From the NCBI RefSeq assembly GCF_018476525.1, contig NZ_JAHCST010000022.1, positions 60,196 through 124,195 on the forward strand: a stretch of DNA of 64,000 bases. The letters run 5' to 3'. The stretch comes from Acrocarpospora catenulata. Its GTDB lineage: Bacteria > Actinomycetota > Actinomycetes > Streptosporangiales > Streptosporangiaceae. The stretch's first letter is position 1. The number at the start of each line of letters is the position of its first letter. The notes below the pieces were generated by a model that worked only from the letters and a program-made list of their open reading frames with translations, was not told the DNA's origin and ran no database searches. Positions 53,521 through 61,712 of the stretch are shown piece after piece. Position numbers and translations under genes: made by a program.

Positions 53521-54999
53521 GTGAGCATGTCCGCCGTCGAGCCCGGCACCCGCCTCGCCGACCGGTTCCGGCTGGAGGACCGGGTCAGCGAGTCCGGCGG
53601 GGCGACCCTGTGGAAGGCCATCGACGAGATCCTGGCCCGGCCGGTGGCCGTGCACACCTTCAGCCCCGACTTCGACCGCGAGTCCGAGGTGGTCCGGGCC
53701 GCCAGGGCCGCCAGCCGCCTCAACGACCCCCGGCTCACCCAGGTCTTCGACGCCGCCGACGAGGACGGCACGGCCTACGTGGTCAGCGAGTGGGTCTCGG
53801 GGGAGTCGCTGCTCGACCTGCTGGCCGCCGGGCCGATGGAGCCGGAGCGCGGCGCGCTGCTGGTCGCCGAGGCGGCCGAGGCGCTGGCGCACGCGCACGA
53901 GGCCGGCCTGGCCCACCTGGACCTGGTCCCCGCGCGGCTGGTGTGGACCGCGGGAAGCACCGTGAAGCTGCTCGGCGTGGCCGTGGACGCCGCGATCCTG
54001 GGCCGCACGGCCGACAGCCCCGAGGCGGCCGAGCAGGCCGACGCCGAGGGCCTGGGCCGGTTGCTCTACGCGGCGCTGACCGGCCACTGGCCAGGCGAGG
54101 AGGACTGCGGGCTGCCGGCCGCGCCGCTGGACGACGACCAGCCGTGCACGCCCCGCCAGGTCACCGCCGGGGTGCCCGGCTACCTGGACACCATCGCCTG
54201 CCGCATCCTGGGCATCCGGCGCGGGCTGACCCCGCTCCGCACGCCCGCCGAGGTGGCCGAGGCGCTGGCCGAGGTGCCCCGCCCGGTGCCCGCCCCGGCC
54301 GCCGCCGTGCCGCCCTCGGTGGAACTGCGCAGCGAGGGCACCGACACGCTCGGCGTGCGCCAGGTCCTGGCGCCGCTCCCCCCGCCGCGCCGCAACCCCG
54401 GGCTGTTCAGCCGCTTCCTGGTCACCCTGGTGGTGGTGCTGGTGATGGCCGTGGTCGGGGTGGGCGCCTGGACGCTCGGCAAGAGCCTGGGCACCGAGAC
54501 GCCGGGGGCCACCCCCAGCGCGCCCTCCTCCTCGGCGGGGGAGCCGCCCAAGACCGTCACGGTCACCCCGTCCAGCGCCAGCGGCTTCGACCCGCTCGGC
54601 GACGGGGAGGAGCGCAACGAGCTGGCCCCCAACGCCATCGACGGGTCCTACGGGACCGACTGGCACACCGAGTCCTACGGTTCGGCCAAGTTCGGCGGGC
54701 TGAAGAAGGGCGTCGGCCTGCTGGTGGACCTCGGCAAGGAGGTCCCGGTGCGCCGGGTCACCGTGGACTTCGGCGACGTGCCCGGCGGCGCGGCCGAGCT
54801 CAAGGTGGGCAACTCCCCCGAGCCTGAGGCGCTCACCACGGCGGCCGGCAGCAAGCAGGCCATGGGTAAGGTGGCGTTCGACCTGCCGGGCACCACACGC
54901 GGCCGCTACCTGCTGATCTGGTTCACCGAGCTGCCGCCGTACCAGAACAGGTACCGGGGGATGGTGCTCGACATGGAGATCGTCGCGACGCAGGAGTAG
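53521..54999 (+). CDS. Membrane pseudokinase with extracellular C-terminal domain
   Basis: The 492-residue protein has an STPK-like domain (residues 1-250) lacking key residues: the VAVK lysine is His (VAVH, 42-45), the catalytic loop reads HLDLVPARL (132-140) in place of HRDLKxxN, and DFG is lost (LGVA, 151-154). A proline linker, a membrane helix (299-318) and an extracellular discoidin-like domain follow. It probably binds rather than phosphorylates, as the MurJ-fused pseudokinase of mycobacteria does. GTG 53521 or ATG 53527 may start it. Confidence 0.88.
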   Translation: MSMSAVEPGTRLADRFRLEDRVSESGGATLWKAIDEILARPVAVHTFSPDFDRESEVVRAARAASRLNDPRLTQVFDAADEDGTAYVVSEWVSGESLLDLLAAGPMEPERGALLVAEAAEALAHAHEAGLAHLDLVPARLVWTAGSTVKLLGVAVDAAILGRTADSPEAAEQADAEGLGRLLYAALTGHWPGEEDCGLPAAPLDDDQPCTPRQVTAGVPGYLDTIACRILGIRRGLTPLRTPAEVAEALAEVPRPVPAPAAAVPPSVELRSEGTDTLGVRQVLAPLPPPRRNPGLFSRFLVTLVVVLVMAVVGVGAWTLGKSLGTETPGATPSAPSSSAGEPPKTVTVTPSSASGFDPLGDGEERNELAPNAIDGSYGTDWHTESYGSAKFGGLKKGVGLLVDLGKEVPVRRVTVDFGDVPGGAAELKVGNSPEPEALTTAAGSKQAMGKVAFDLPGTTRGRYLLIWFTELPPYQNRYRGMVLDMEIVATQE

Positions 55000-55091
55000 G
55001 CCGTTTTGAACTGTTTTACGCGACTCGCTGCCCCGACAGGGAAGTATGGTGGCACCATCTTTCACCTGAAACCCCCGGGATCGGCGATCCA

Positions 55092-55730
55092 GTGAGCTCT
55101 CCCCCAGACAACCAAGATCCGGCCGGTGCTCGGCCGGGGGTGCCGGACGCCGACCTGATCGCCCGGCACCTGGACGGCGACCCGCAGGCTTTCAGCGAGC
55201 TGGTCAGGCGTCATCGGGACCGGATGTGGGCGGTGGCCCTGCGCACGCTCGGCGACCCGGACGAGGCGGCGGACGCCGTACAGGACGCGTTCGTGTCCGC
55301 CTACCGGAAGGCGGCCAGCTTCCGGGGGGACGCGGCGGTCACCACCTGGCTGCACCGGATCGTGGTCAACGCCTGCCTGGACCGGATGCGCCGCAAGTCG
55401 GTCCGGCCGGTGGCCGACGACGAGCTGCTGGAGGCCGCCGAGCGGGACGCCCAGCTGCCCGACCAGACAGCGGAGCGCGAGGTGTCCCTGGAGGTCACCG
55501 CGGCGCTCAAGCTGCTGCCCGCCGACCAGCGGGCGGCCCTGGTGCTGGTGGACATGATGGGCTACTCGGTGGAGGACGCCGCCGCCGTGCTGGAGGTGCC
55601 GGCCGGGACGGTGAAGAGCAGGTGCGCGCGCGGTCGTGCGAAACTTGCCCCAATTCTTGCCCATCTGCGGAACCGATCCGACCTCACTCGCGTCTCATCC
55701 GCGAAGGGAGCAGAACTTCGTGACGGGTGA
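55092..55730 (+). CDS. sigM: ECF RNA polymerase sigma factor SigM
   Basis: The 212-residue sigma has region 2 (FSELVRRHRDRMWAVALRTL and DEAADAVQDAFVSAYRKA) and region 4 (LPADQRAALVLVDMMGYSVE then AGTVKSRCARGRAKL). Its place before an anti-sigma gene and trxBA matches SigM of streptomycetes and mycobacteria. It starts at GTG 55092 and overlaps the anti-sigma gene by 11 bases, so the two are coupled. Confidence 0.94.
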   Translation: MSSPPDNQDPAGARPGVPDADLIARHLDGDPQAFSELVRRHRDRMWAVALRTLGDPDEAADAVQDAFVSAYRKAASFRGDAAVTTWLHRIVVNACLDRMRRKSVRPVADDELLEAAERDAQLPDQTAEREVSLEVTAALKLLPADQRAALVLVDMMGYSVEDAAAVLEVPAGTVKSRCARGRAKLAPILAHLRNRSDLTRVSSAKGAELRDG

Positions 55731-56499
55731 CACGCACTACGATCTGGAGATCCTCGCCGAACTCGCGGAGGGGGTGCTGGACGACGTGGTCGCCGCCGAC
55801 GTGCGGCGCCATCTGGCCGTCTGCGACCCCTGCGGGGAGAGCCTGGCCGATCTGGCCGCGGTTCGCGAGGTGCTCGCGGCGGTGCCGGTGCCGGCCATGC
55901 CGCTCGGGGTCACGATGCGTATCGACCGGGCGCTGGCCGAGCTCGCGCCGCCCGCCCCGGTGCTGTCTACCCCGGTTTCTCTCGGTGTCGTGCGGGAGGA
56001 CGGGACGGTCGCCGTCCCGGAGCGCCGCCGTCGCCGGTTGGGCTGGCTGGTGCCGGCCGCCTCGGTCGCCGCGGCCGCCGCCGTGGTGGGGGTGGCCGGG
56101 TTGCTGTCCAGCTTCGTGGCGTCGCCGCTGGGCACGGTGGCCGAGCCGCAGGTCGGCGTGGGCACGCCGGATCGCAGCCCGCAGCGGGCGCAGGTCTACA
56201 CCGTGCGGGCGAGTGGGCACAACTACACCTCCCGTGAGCTGGACGGGCCGCTGCTCGGGTACTTCGGGCCTGAGCCGGGGACCGGGAGCAACAGCGACGA
56301 GCAGCTGGACGCCTGCGTGCAGGCCAAGTCCAACGAGCTGGACCGGGCGCCGATAGCGGTGGACCGGGCGCTGTACAACGGCAACGAGGCCACGGTCATG
56401 GCCTTCTGGGAGGACCGCAGCCTCAACCGCGTACGGGTGGTCGTGGTGGACGACGAATGCGGCGAACTCCGCCCAGACGGCCTGGCCACCTGGAACTAG
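55720..56499 (+). CDS. Zinc-containing anti-sigma factor (RsmA-like)
   Basis: GTG 55720 follows AAGGGAG, giving 259 residues. The N-terminal anti-sigma domain carries RRHLAVCDPCGESLADL, a HxxxCxxC zinc motif that can bind zinc or an iron-sulfur cluster. A membrane helix lies near 106-124 (GWLVPAASVAAAAAVVGVAG). The C-terminal part is extracellular. It would hold SigM inactive at the membrane and release it on stress. A repeat element follows one base after its stop. Confidence 0.9.
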   Translation: MTGDTHYDLEILAELAEGVLDDVVAADVRRHLAVCDPCGESLADLAAVREVLAAVPVPAMPLGVTMRIDRALAELAPPAPVLSTPVSLGVVREDGTVAVPERRRRRLGWLVPAASVAAAAAVVGVAGLLSSFVASPLGTVAEPQVGVGTPDRSPQRAQVYTVRASGHNYTSRELDGPLLGYFGPEPGTGSNSDEQLDACVQAKSNELDRAPIAVDRALYNGNEATVMAFWEDRSLNRVRVVVVDDECGELRPDGLATWN

Positions 56500-56660
56500 G
56501 CTGTGACATTGGCCGCGCCTCCGGCGCGGCGGGCTCGGCCGCCTTGAGCCTGTGTCTTCCCTCCTCCGCTCTGGTCGCCACGCTCCCGCCGCACCGTCCC
56601 GGCGCGGCCTCGCGGATGATTGCCGGGGCAAGTTGATTGCCGTGGCGTGTGCTGAGTACC
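56500..56660. repeat. Dispersed intergenic repeat, copy 2 (after the anti-sigma gene)
   Basis: It begins GCTGTGACATTGG right after the stop, then hairpin GCCGCGCC-TCC-GGCGCGGC (56512-56530), GTGTCTTCCCTCCTCCGCT (56552-56570), and GCGGATGATTGCC (56612-56624). The start-of-hairpin to GTGTC block distance is 40 bases, the same as in the second element of copy 4. Confidence 0.8.
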
Positions 56661-56719
56661 GGGAATGCGCGGCCCATAGGATCTGTTGACGCAGCTGGCT
56701 TCAACAGGAGGGAAAGGCG

Positions 56720-57652
56720 TTGAGCGACGTCCGTAACGTGATCATCATTGGGTCGGGCCCCGCCGGCTACACGGCGGCGATCTACTCGGCCCGCGCGGAC
56801 CTTCGGCCGCTCGTGTTCGAGGGCTCGGTCACGGCCGGCGGCGCGCTGATGAACACCACCGATGTGGAGAACTTTCCCGGCTTCCCCGACGGCATCATCG
56901 GGCCCGACCTCATGGACAACCTGCGCAAGCAGGCCGAGCGTTTCGGCGCCGAGCTGGTCGCCGACGACGTGGTCGAGGTGGACCTGGCCGCCACGCCCAA
57001 GGTGATCAAGACGCACACCGACACCTACTACGCGCGGGCCGTCATCCTGGCCACCGGCTCCGGCTACCGGGAGCTCGGCCTGGAGAACGAGAAGCGGCTC
57101 TCCGGGCACGGCGTCTCCTGGTGTGCCACCTGTGACGGGTTCTTCTTCCGCGACCAGGACATCGCGGTGGTCGGCGGCGGCGACACCGCCATGGAGGAGG
57201 CCACCTTCCTGACCAGGTTCGCCCGGTCGGTGACCGTGATCCACCGGCGCGACGAGCTCCGGGCCAGCAAGATCATGCAGGACCGCGCCTTTGCCAACGA
57301 CAAGATCCGCTTCCTCTGGAACAGCGAGGTGGTGGACGTGCTCGGCGACAAGAAGGTCAGCGGCATCCAGGTGCGGGACGTGACGACCGGCGCGGAGAGC
57401 GAGCTGGCGATCACCGGCCTGTTCATCGCGATCGGCCACGACCCCCGGGTGGAGCTGGTCAAGGGCCAGGTCGACCTGGACGACCAGGGCTACATCAAGG
57501 TCGCCGCGCCGACCACCCGAACCAACCTGGACGGCGTCTTCGCCTGTGGCGACGTGGTGGACCACATCTACCGGCAGGCGATCACCGCCGCCGGGACCGG
57601 CTGCTCCGCCTCCATCGACGCCGAGCGCTGGCTGGCCGACCTCGACGGCTGA
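56720..57652 (+). CDS. trxB: Thioredoxin reductase
   Basis: TrxB reduces thioredoxin with NADPH through FAD. The 310-residue protein starts at TTG 56720, after AGGAGGGA. It has the FAD-binding [10 protein letters not shown], the redox-active WCATCDG (CxxC), and the NADPH-binding [12 protein letters not shown]. It is followed after 66 bases by trxA, and preceded by sigM, which in related bacteria controls this pair. Confidence 0.97.
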   Translation: MSDVRNVIIIGSGPAGYTAAIYSARADLRPLVFEGSVTAGGALMNTTDVENFPGFPDGIIGPDLMDNLRKQAERFGAELVADDVVEVDLAATPKVIKTHTDTYYARAVILATGSGYRELGLENEKRLSGHGVSWCATCDGFFFRDQDIAVVGGGDTAMEEATFLTRFARSVTVIHRRDELRASKIMQDRAFANDKIRFLWNSEVVDVLGDKKVSGIQVRDVTTGAESELAITGLFIAIGHDPRVELVKGQVDLDDQGYIKVAAPTTRTNLDGVFACGDVVDHIYRQAITAAGTGCSASIDAERWLADLDG

Positions 57653-57718
57653 CCCGCCCGCGGAATGCGGGGCGCGGGTCCGTGGTTACACCACATCACC
57701 GAGACCAAGGAGACAACA

Positions 57719-58042
57719 GTGGGCGCCATCAAGAGCGTGACCGACGCGGATTTCGGGACTGAGGTTCTGAAGAGCGAGAAGCCCGTCATCGTGGACTTCT
57801 GGGCCGAGTGGTGCGGGCCGTGCCGTCAGGTCGCCCCCATCCTCGAAGAGATCGCCAAGGAGCACGCGGACAAGCTGACCGTGGTCAAGCTCAACATCGA
57901 CGAGAACCCGGCCACTCCGCGCGACTACGGCGTACTCCAGATTCCGACCTTGAACGTCTACAAGGGTGGCGAGGTCGTGAAGCAGATCATCGGCGCCAAG
58001 CCGAAGGCGATGCTGCTCCGCGAGCTCGACGGGATCATCTAG
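57719..58042 (+). CDS. trxA: Thioredoxin
   Basis: The 107-residue thioredoxin starts at GTG 57719, after AAGGAG (6-base spacing). It has [11 protein letters not shown] (the WCGPC active site), the buried Asp of IVDFW and the cis-proline of [11 protein letters not shown]. It transfers electrons from TrxB to cytosolic disulfides. A clear terminator follows, ending the sigM-trx group. Confidence 0.97.
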   Translation: MGAIKSVTDADFGTEVLKSEKPVIVDFWAEWCGPCRQVAPILEEIAKEHADKLTVVKLNIDENPATPRDYGVLQIPTLNVYKGGEVVKQIIGAKPKAMLLRELDGII

Positions 58043-58096
58043 ATCCCCCTGCGGCGCCCGCGCCGTACCTCCGCCTACCGGCGGCCCACCCCACCG

Positions 58097-58121
58097 AAGC
58101 CCCCTCCCCGCGAGGGGGCTT
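58097..58121 (+). terminator. Terminator after trxA
   Basis: AAGCCCCCTC and GAGGGGGCTT form a 10-base stem with a 5-base loop, followed by TCGTTTGC. It lies 54 bases past the trxA stop. Confidence 0.85.
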
Positions 58122-58180
58122 TCGTTTGCTTTCGCCGGGTTGTCTGACTCGCAGACGGCGCTGTACGGCTCTGAGATAGC

Positions 58181-58798
58181 TCAGACGGGCCGCAGAGCTC
58201 GCTCGGGGCTCATAGACCCCAGCAGGCGCTCCAGGGCCACCTCGACGTCCTCACGCCAGGAGACGGCCGTCTTCAGTTCCAGCCGAAGCCGCGGAAACCG
58301 CAAATGCGGACGAATTGTCTTAAACCCCACCGAAAGTAGATAATCCGCCGGAGCCATGCACCCGGGCTGCTCCCATTTCAGATCCCCGAACGCCTCAATC
58401 GCGCGCACTCCCCGCCGGGTCAGATCCTTGGCCACCCCCTGAACGAGCATGCGCCCCAAACCACCCCCGGAAAACTCGGGGACGATGTGCGCCGTCATCA
58501 GCAGCACCGCGTCCGAACTCACCGGCGAGGTCGGGAAAGCCACCGAACGCGGCACGTACAGCGGAGGCGCGTAGAGCACGAAGCCGGCCGCCACCCCGTC
58601 CACGTAGGCGATCTTCCCGCAGCTCCCCCACTCCAGCAGGGTCGCCGAGATCCAGGCCTCCTTCTCCAGCGCCGGATCCCCCGCCTGGGCCGCCCGATCC
58701 CCGCTGACCGGATCAAGTTCCCAGAACACGCACCGCCTGCACCGGCGCGGCAGATCATCAAGGTTGTCCAGGGTAATACTCGCCAGCCGACGCGACAC
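58181..58798 (-). CDS. GNAT-family acetyltransferase
   Basis: I take the GTG at 58796-58798, with GAGGGG upstream, giving 205 residues that begin VSRRLASITLDNLDDLPRRC. The family has a CRRCVFWE cysteine motif at the start and a central acetyl-CoA binding region (TAHIVPEFSGGGLGRMLV, with RGVRAIEAFG). This conserved protein lies next to trxA in streptomycetes too. Its substrate is unknown. Confidence 0.87.
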   Translation of the reverse strand: MSRRLASITLDNLDDLPRRCRRCVFWELDPVSGDRAAQAGDPALEKEAWISATLLEWGSCGKIAYVDGVAAGFVLYAPPLYVPRSVAFPTSPVSSDAVLLMTAHIVPEFSGGGLGRMLVQGVAKDLTRRGVRAIEAFGDLKWEQPGCMAPADYLLSVGFKTIRPHLRFPRLRLELKTAVSWREDVEVALERLLGSMSPERALRPV

Positions 58799-58891
58799 TT
58801 GATGCCCCTCGTAAGCGCAGCCCCTTGTGAGCCCCTCGTGAGCGAAGAGGGAGGGCCGCCCGATCACGCCGCCCCCAGCAGAATATTACTA

Positions 58892-58941
58892 GTAGTGACA
58901 TTGGCCGCGCCCCCGGCACAACGAGCGGTCACATTGGCATT
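58892..58941. repeat. Dispersed intergenic repeat, copy 3 (short, degenerate)
   Basis: GTGACATTGGCCGCGCC at 58895-58911 is followed by a broken stem (CCCGGCACAACGAGC) and a second GTCACATTGG. It lacks the GTGTCTT block. It lies in the region between the GNAT and aminotransferase genes, 94 bases from the GNAT start. Confidence 0.55.
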
Positions 58942-59022
58942 TCTCTCATCGTGATACCGGGGTATGGGGTGTCCGGTTCGCTGCCTTACTCTGGATTTCC
59001 GGCTGACGAACGGAGGTGGACC

Positions 59023-60348
59023 GTGACGGAAGAGACGGATCACGGTCGAGCGCCCGCGACGCAGGGGTCGCGCATCGATGCCTATGTGGATCGATACGCG
59101 GCGCGAGCTACCGGGATGGTGGCCTCCGAGGTTCGAGCTCTTTTCGCCGTCGCGTCCAGGCCCGAGGTGGTTTCCCTGGCGGGCGGCATGCCGTACGTGA
59201 CCGCGCTGCCGCTGGACGTGGTGGGCGAACTGGTCGCCGAGCTGGTCAACCGGCGAGGCCCGGAGGCGCTGCAGTACGGCTCGGGTCAGGGGGATCCCGC
59301 GCTCCGCGAGCAGATCTGCGAGGTCATGCGCGAGGAGGGCATCGAGGCGGGCGCCAACGACGTGGTCGTCACGGTCGGCTCGCAGCAGGCGCTCGACCTG
59401 ATCACGCGGATCTTCGTGGACCCCGGCGACATCGTGCTCGCCGAAGGCCCGTCGTACGTGGGGGCGCTCGGCACGTTCGCCGCCTACCAGGCCAGGGTCG
59501 TGCACATCGCGATGGACGACCAGGGCCTCATCCCGGAGTCGCTGGCCCAGACGATCTACGCGCTGCGCTCCGCCGGGAACCGGATCAAGTTCCTGTACAC
59601 CATCCCGACCTTCCAGAACCCGGCCGGGGTCACCCTCAACGAGGTGCGCCGCCGCCAGGTGCTGGAGATCTGCCAGCGGGCCGGGATCCTCATCGTGGAG
59701 GACAATCCGTACGGGCTGCTCGGGTTCGGCGGGGAGCCGCTGCGGGCGCTGCGGGCCGACGACGCGGACGGGGTGGTCTACCTCGGTTCCTTCTCCAAGA
59801 CGCTGGCCCCGGGCTTCCGGGTCGGCTGGGCGCTGGCCCCGCACGCGGTGCGGGAGAAACTGGTGCTGGCGATGGAGTCGGCGGTGCTCTCCCACTCCAC
59901 CTTCACCCAGCTGGCGGTCGGGCAGTTCCTGGCCACCCAGCCGTGGCGGGAGCAGATCAAGATCTTCCGTGAGCTCTACCGGGAACGGCGGGACGCGCTG
60001 CTCGGCGCGCTCGACGTGCTGATGCCGCCCGGCTGCAGCTGGACCCGCCCGCAGGGCGGGTTCTTCGTCTGGATGACCCTGCCGGAAGGGCTGGACTCCA
60101 AGGCGATGCTGCCCCAGGCGGTGGACAAGCGGGTGGCGTACGTGCCGGGAACCGGGTTCTTCGCCGACGGCAGCGGCGCTCGGCAGATGCGCCTGTCCTA
60201 CTGCTACCCGGAGCCGGAACGCATCCGGGAGGGCGTGCGCCGGCTGGCCGGGGTCATCGAGGAAGAGCTCCGCACCCGCGAGATGTTCGGCACCGGCGTG
60301 CCGCCCGGCCACGCCGGGGTGGACACTCCGGGTCCGGACCTCGCCTGA
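59023..60348 (+). CDS. PLP-dependent aminotransferase (2-aminoadipate/LysN-like)
   Basis: The 441-residue protein starts at GTG 59023 after GGAGG. It belongs to the fold I group near MocR/LysN proteins: SLAGGMPYVTALP, QYGSGQGDPALREQI, VTVGSQQALDLITR, YTIPTFQNPAG, EDNPYG and the PLP lysine in SFSKTLAPGFRVGW. It lacks a DNA-binding domain. Amino donor and acceptor are unknown; position beside the ddl-like gene might hint at an envelope role. Confidence 0.92.
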   Translation: MTEETDHGRAPATQGSRIDAYVDRYAARATGMVASEVRALFAVASRPEVVSLAGGMPYVTALPLDVVGELVAELVNRRGPEALQYGSGQGDPALREQICEVMREEGIEAGANDVVVTVGSQQALDLITRIFVDPGDIVLAEGPSYVGALGTFAAYQARVVHIAMDDQGLIPESLAQTIYALRSAGNRIKFLYTIPTFQNPAGVTLNEVRRRQVLEICQRAGILIVEDNPYGLLGFGGEPLRALRADDADGVVYLGSFSKTLAPGFRVGWALAPHAVREKLVLAMESAVLSHSTFTQLAVGQFLATQPWREQIKIFRELYRERRDALLGALDVLMPPGCSWTRPQGGFFVWMTLPEGLDSKAMLPQAVDKRVAYVPGTGFFADGSGARQMRLSYCYPEPERIREGVRRLAGVIEEELRTREMFGTGVPPGHAGVDTPGPDLA

Positions 60349-60354
60349 GATCGG

Positions 60355-60384
60355 GTACGGCTAGCCTGTTCGGGCTAGCCGTAC
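60355..60384. promoter_or_regulatory. Perfect 12-base hairpin before the D-Ala-D-Ala ligase gene
   Basis: GTACGGCTAGCC pairs with its complement, loop TGTTCG. It lies between the aminotransferase stop (60348) and the ligase start. The tail is TTGCGATCC, not a T-run, so it could be a weak terminator, an attenuator or an operator. Confidence 0.55.
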
Positions 60385-60403
60385 TTGCGATCCGAAAGGC
60401 CTG

Positions 60404-61360
60404 GTGGAGATGAGCGATCTCGGACACGTCCTGGTGTTGGCGGGCGGCCTGTCGTACGAGCGGGAGGTCTCCATCCGGTCCGGGCGCCGGGTCGCCGAGG
60501 TGCTCCGTGCGGCGGGGATCGACGTGGAGACCCGGGACACCGATTCCTCGTTGGTCCCGTCCGTGCTGGCCGATCCCCCGGACGCCGCCTTTGTGACGTT
60601 GCACGGTGGCGCGGGGGAGGACGGCGCCATCCGGTCGGTGCTGGAGTTGCTCGGCGTGCCGTACGTGGGGGCGGCGCCGGACGCCTGCCGGGTGGCCTTC
60701 GACAAGCCGACCGCCAAGGCTGTGGTGCGCTCCTGGGGGTTGAACACGCCCGACTCGGTGGCGTTGCCGAAGGAGACCTTCCACGATCTGGGGGCCTCGG
60801 CGGTGCTGGCGCGGATTCTGGACTTCCTTGGGCTGCCGCTGTTCGTGAAGCCCTCCCGGGGCGGGTCGGCGCTGGGCGCCTCCGTGGTGCGCTCCGCCGA
60901 GGAGCTGCCGGCTGCGATGGTCGGGTGTTTCGCGTACGGGGACACGGCATTGATCGAGACCTACATCGAGGGGGTTGAGGTGGCCGTCTCGGTGGTGGAT
61001 CTGGGGGAGGGGCCGGTCGCGCTGCCGCCGGTGGAGATCGTGCCGGACGGTGGGGTGTACGACTATGCCGCCCGGTACACCGCCGGGCACACCGAGTTCT
61101 TCGCTCCCGCCCGGCTCAGCTTCGAGGCGACCCAGGCGTGTGCGGCGATGGCGGTGGCCGCGCATTCGGCGCTTGGGCTGCGGGACATCTCACGGACCGA
61201 CCTGATCGTGGACGCTACCGGCCGGCCGTACTTCCTGGAGGTGAACGTGGCCCCCGGGATGACGGAGACCTCCCTCCTACCGATGGCCGCCGAGGCGGCC
61301 GGACGGGATCTGGGCGCACTGTGCAGGAGGCTTCTGGAGATCGCCGCCACGCGGTCGTGA
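60404..61360 (+). CDS. D-alanine--D-alanine ligase family protein
   Basis: The protein of about 318 residues has the ATP-grasp fold of D-Ala-D-Ala ligases: LAGGLSYEREVSIRSG, VTLHGGAGEDGAIRSVLELL, the phosphate-binding LFVKPSRGGSALGAS, IETYIEGVEVAVSV, and the closing FLEVNVAPGMTETSLLP. GTG 60404 and ATG 60410 are both possible starts. It may be the main Ddl or a paralogue with another substrate; the family match is strong but specificity cannot be told. A repeat element follows its stop. Confidence 0.9.
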   Translation: MEMSDLGHVLVLAGGLSYEREVSIRSGRRVAEVLRAAGIDVETRDTDSSLVPSVLADPPDAAFVTLHGGAGEDGAIRSVLELLGVPYVGAAPDACRVAFDKPTAKAVVRSWGLNTPDSVALPKETFHDLGASAVLARILDFLGLPLFVKPSRGGSALGASVVRSAEELPAAMVGCFAYGDTALIETYIEGVEVAVSVVDLGEGPVALPPVEIVPDGGVYDYAARYTAGHTEFFAPARLSFEATQACAAMAVAAHSALGLRDISRTDLIVDATGRPYFLEVNVAPGMTETSLLPMAAEAAGRDLGALCRRLLEIAATRS

Positions 61361-61630
61361 CTGTGTCTATGGTCGCGCCTCCGGCGCGGCGGGCTTGGCT
61401 GTGACACTGACCGTTCTTCGGATCGGCGCCCTTGGCTGTGACATGGCCGCGCCTCTGGCGCGGCGGGCTTGGCCGCTGGGAGCCGGTGTCTTCCCTCCTC
61501 CGCTGTTCTGGTCGCTGCGCTCCCGGCCCTCCGTCAGTCCAGACACCAGCGCGACCAAGCCGGGCATACGACTAACGGTGCGGCGATTGCCCCGATGCCT
61601 TCAGCTCGGGCGATGGAGATTGCCTGTCCG
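61361..61630. repeat. Dispersed intergenic repeat, copy 4 (double element)
   Basis: Right after the ligase stop, CTGTGTCTATGG and a hairpin (61372-61390, one G-U pair) form a first unit. A second unit repeats GCTGTGACATGG (from 61434) with hairpin GCCGCGCC-TCT-GGCGCGGC (61446-61464), GTGTCTTCCCTCCTCCGCT (61486-61504), CATACGACTA (61565-61574) and GCGGCGATTGCC (61580-61591). This is the most complete copy in the window. Confidence 0.8.
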
Positions 61631-61712
61631 GCTACCGGTGCGCCCGAGCCGGGAGAGTTGGGGGAAGGGTTGCTGGGCGAAGGAGTTGCCGGGGAGAAAT
61701 ACGCTGGGGCGC

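Noticed and set aside
51742..55065. Minus-strand open frame of over 1100 codons across murJ and the pseudokinase
   Set aside because: High GC keeps antisense frames free of stops. It spans two well-supported plus-strand genes and its composition is unlike a protein.
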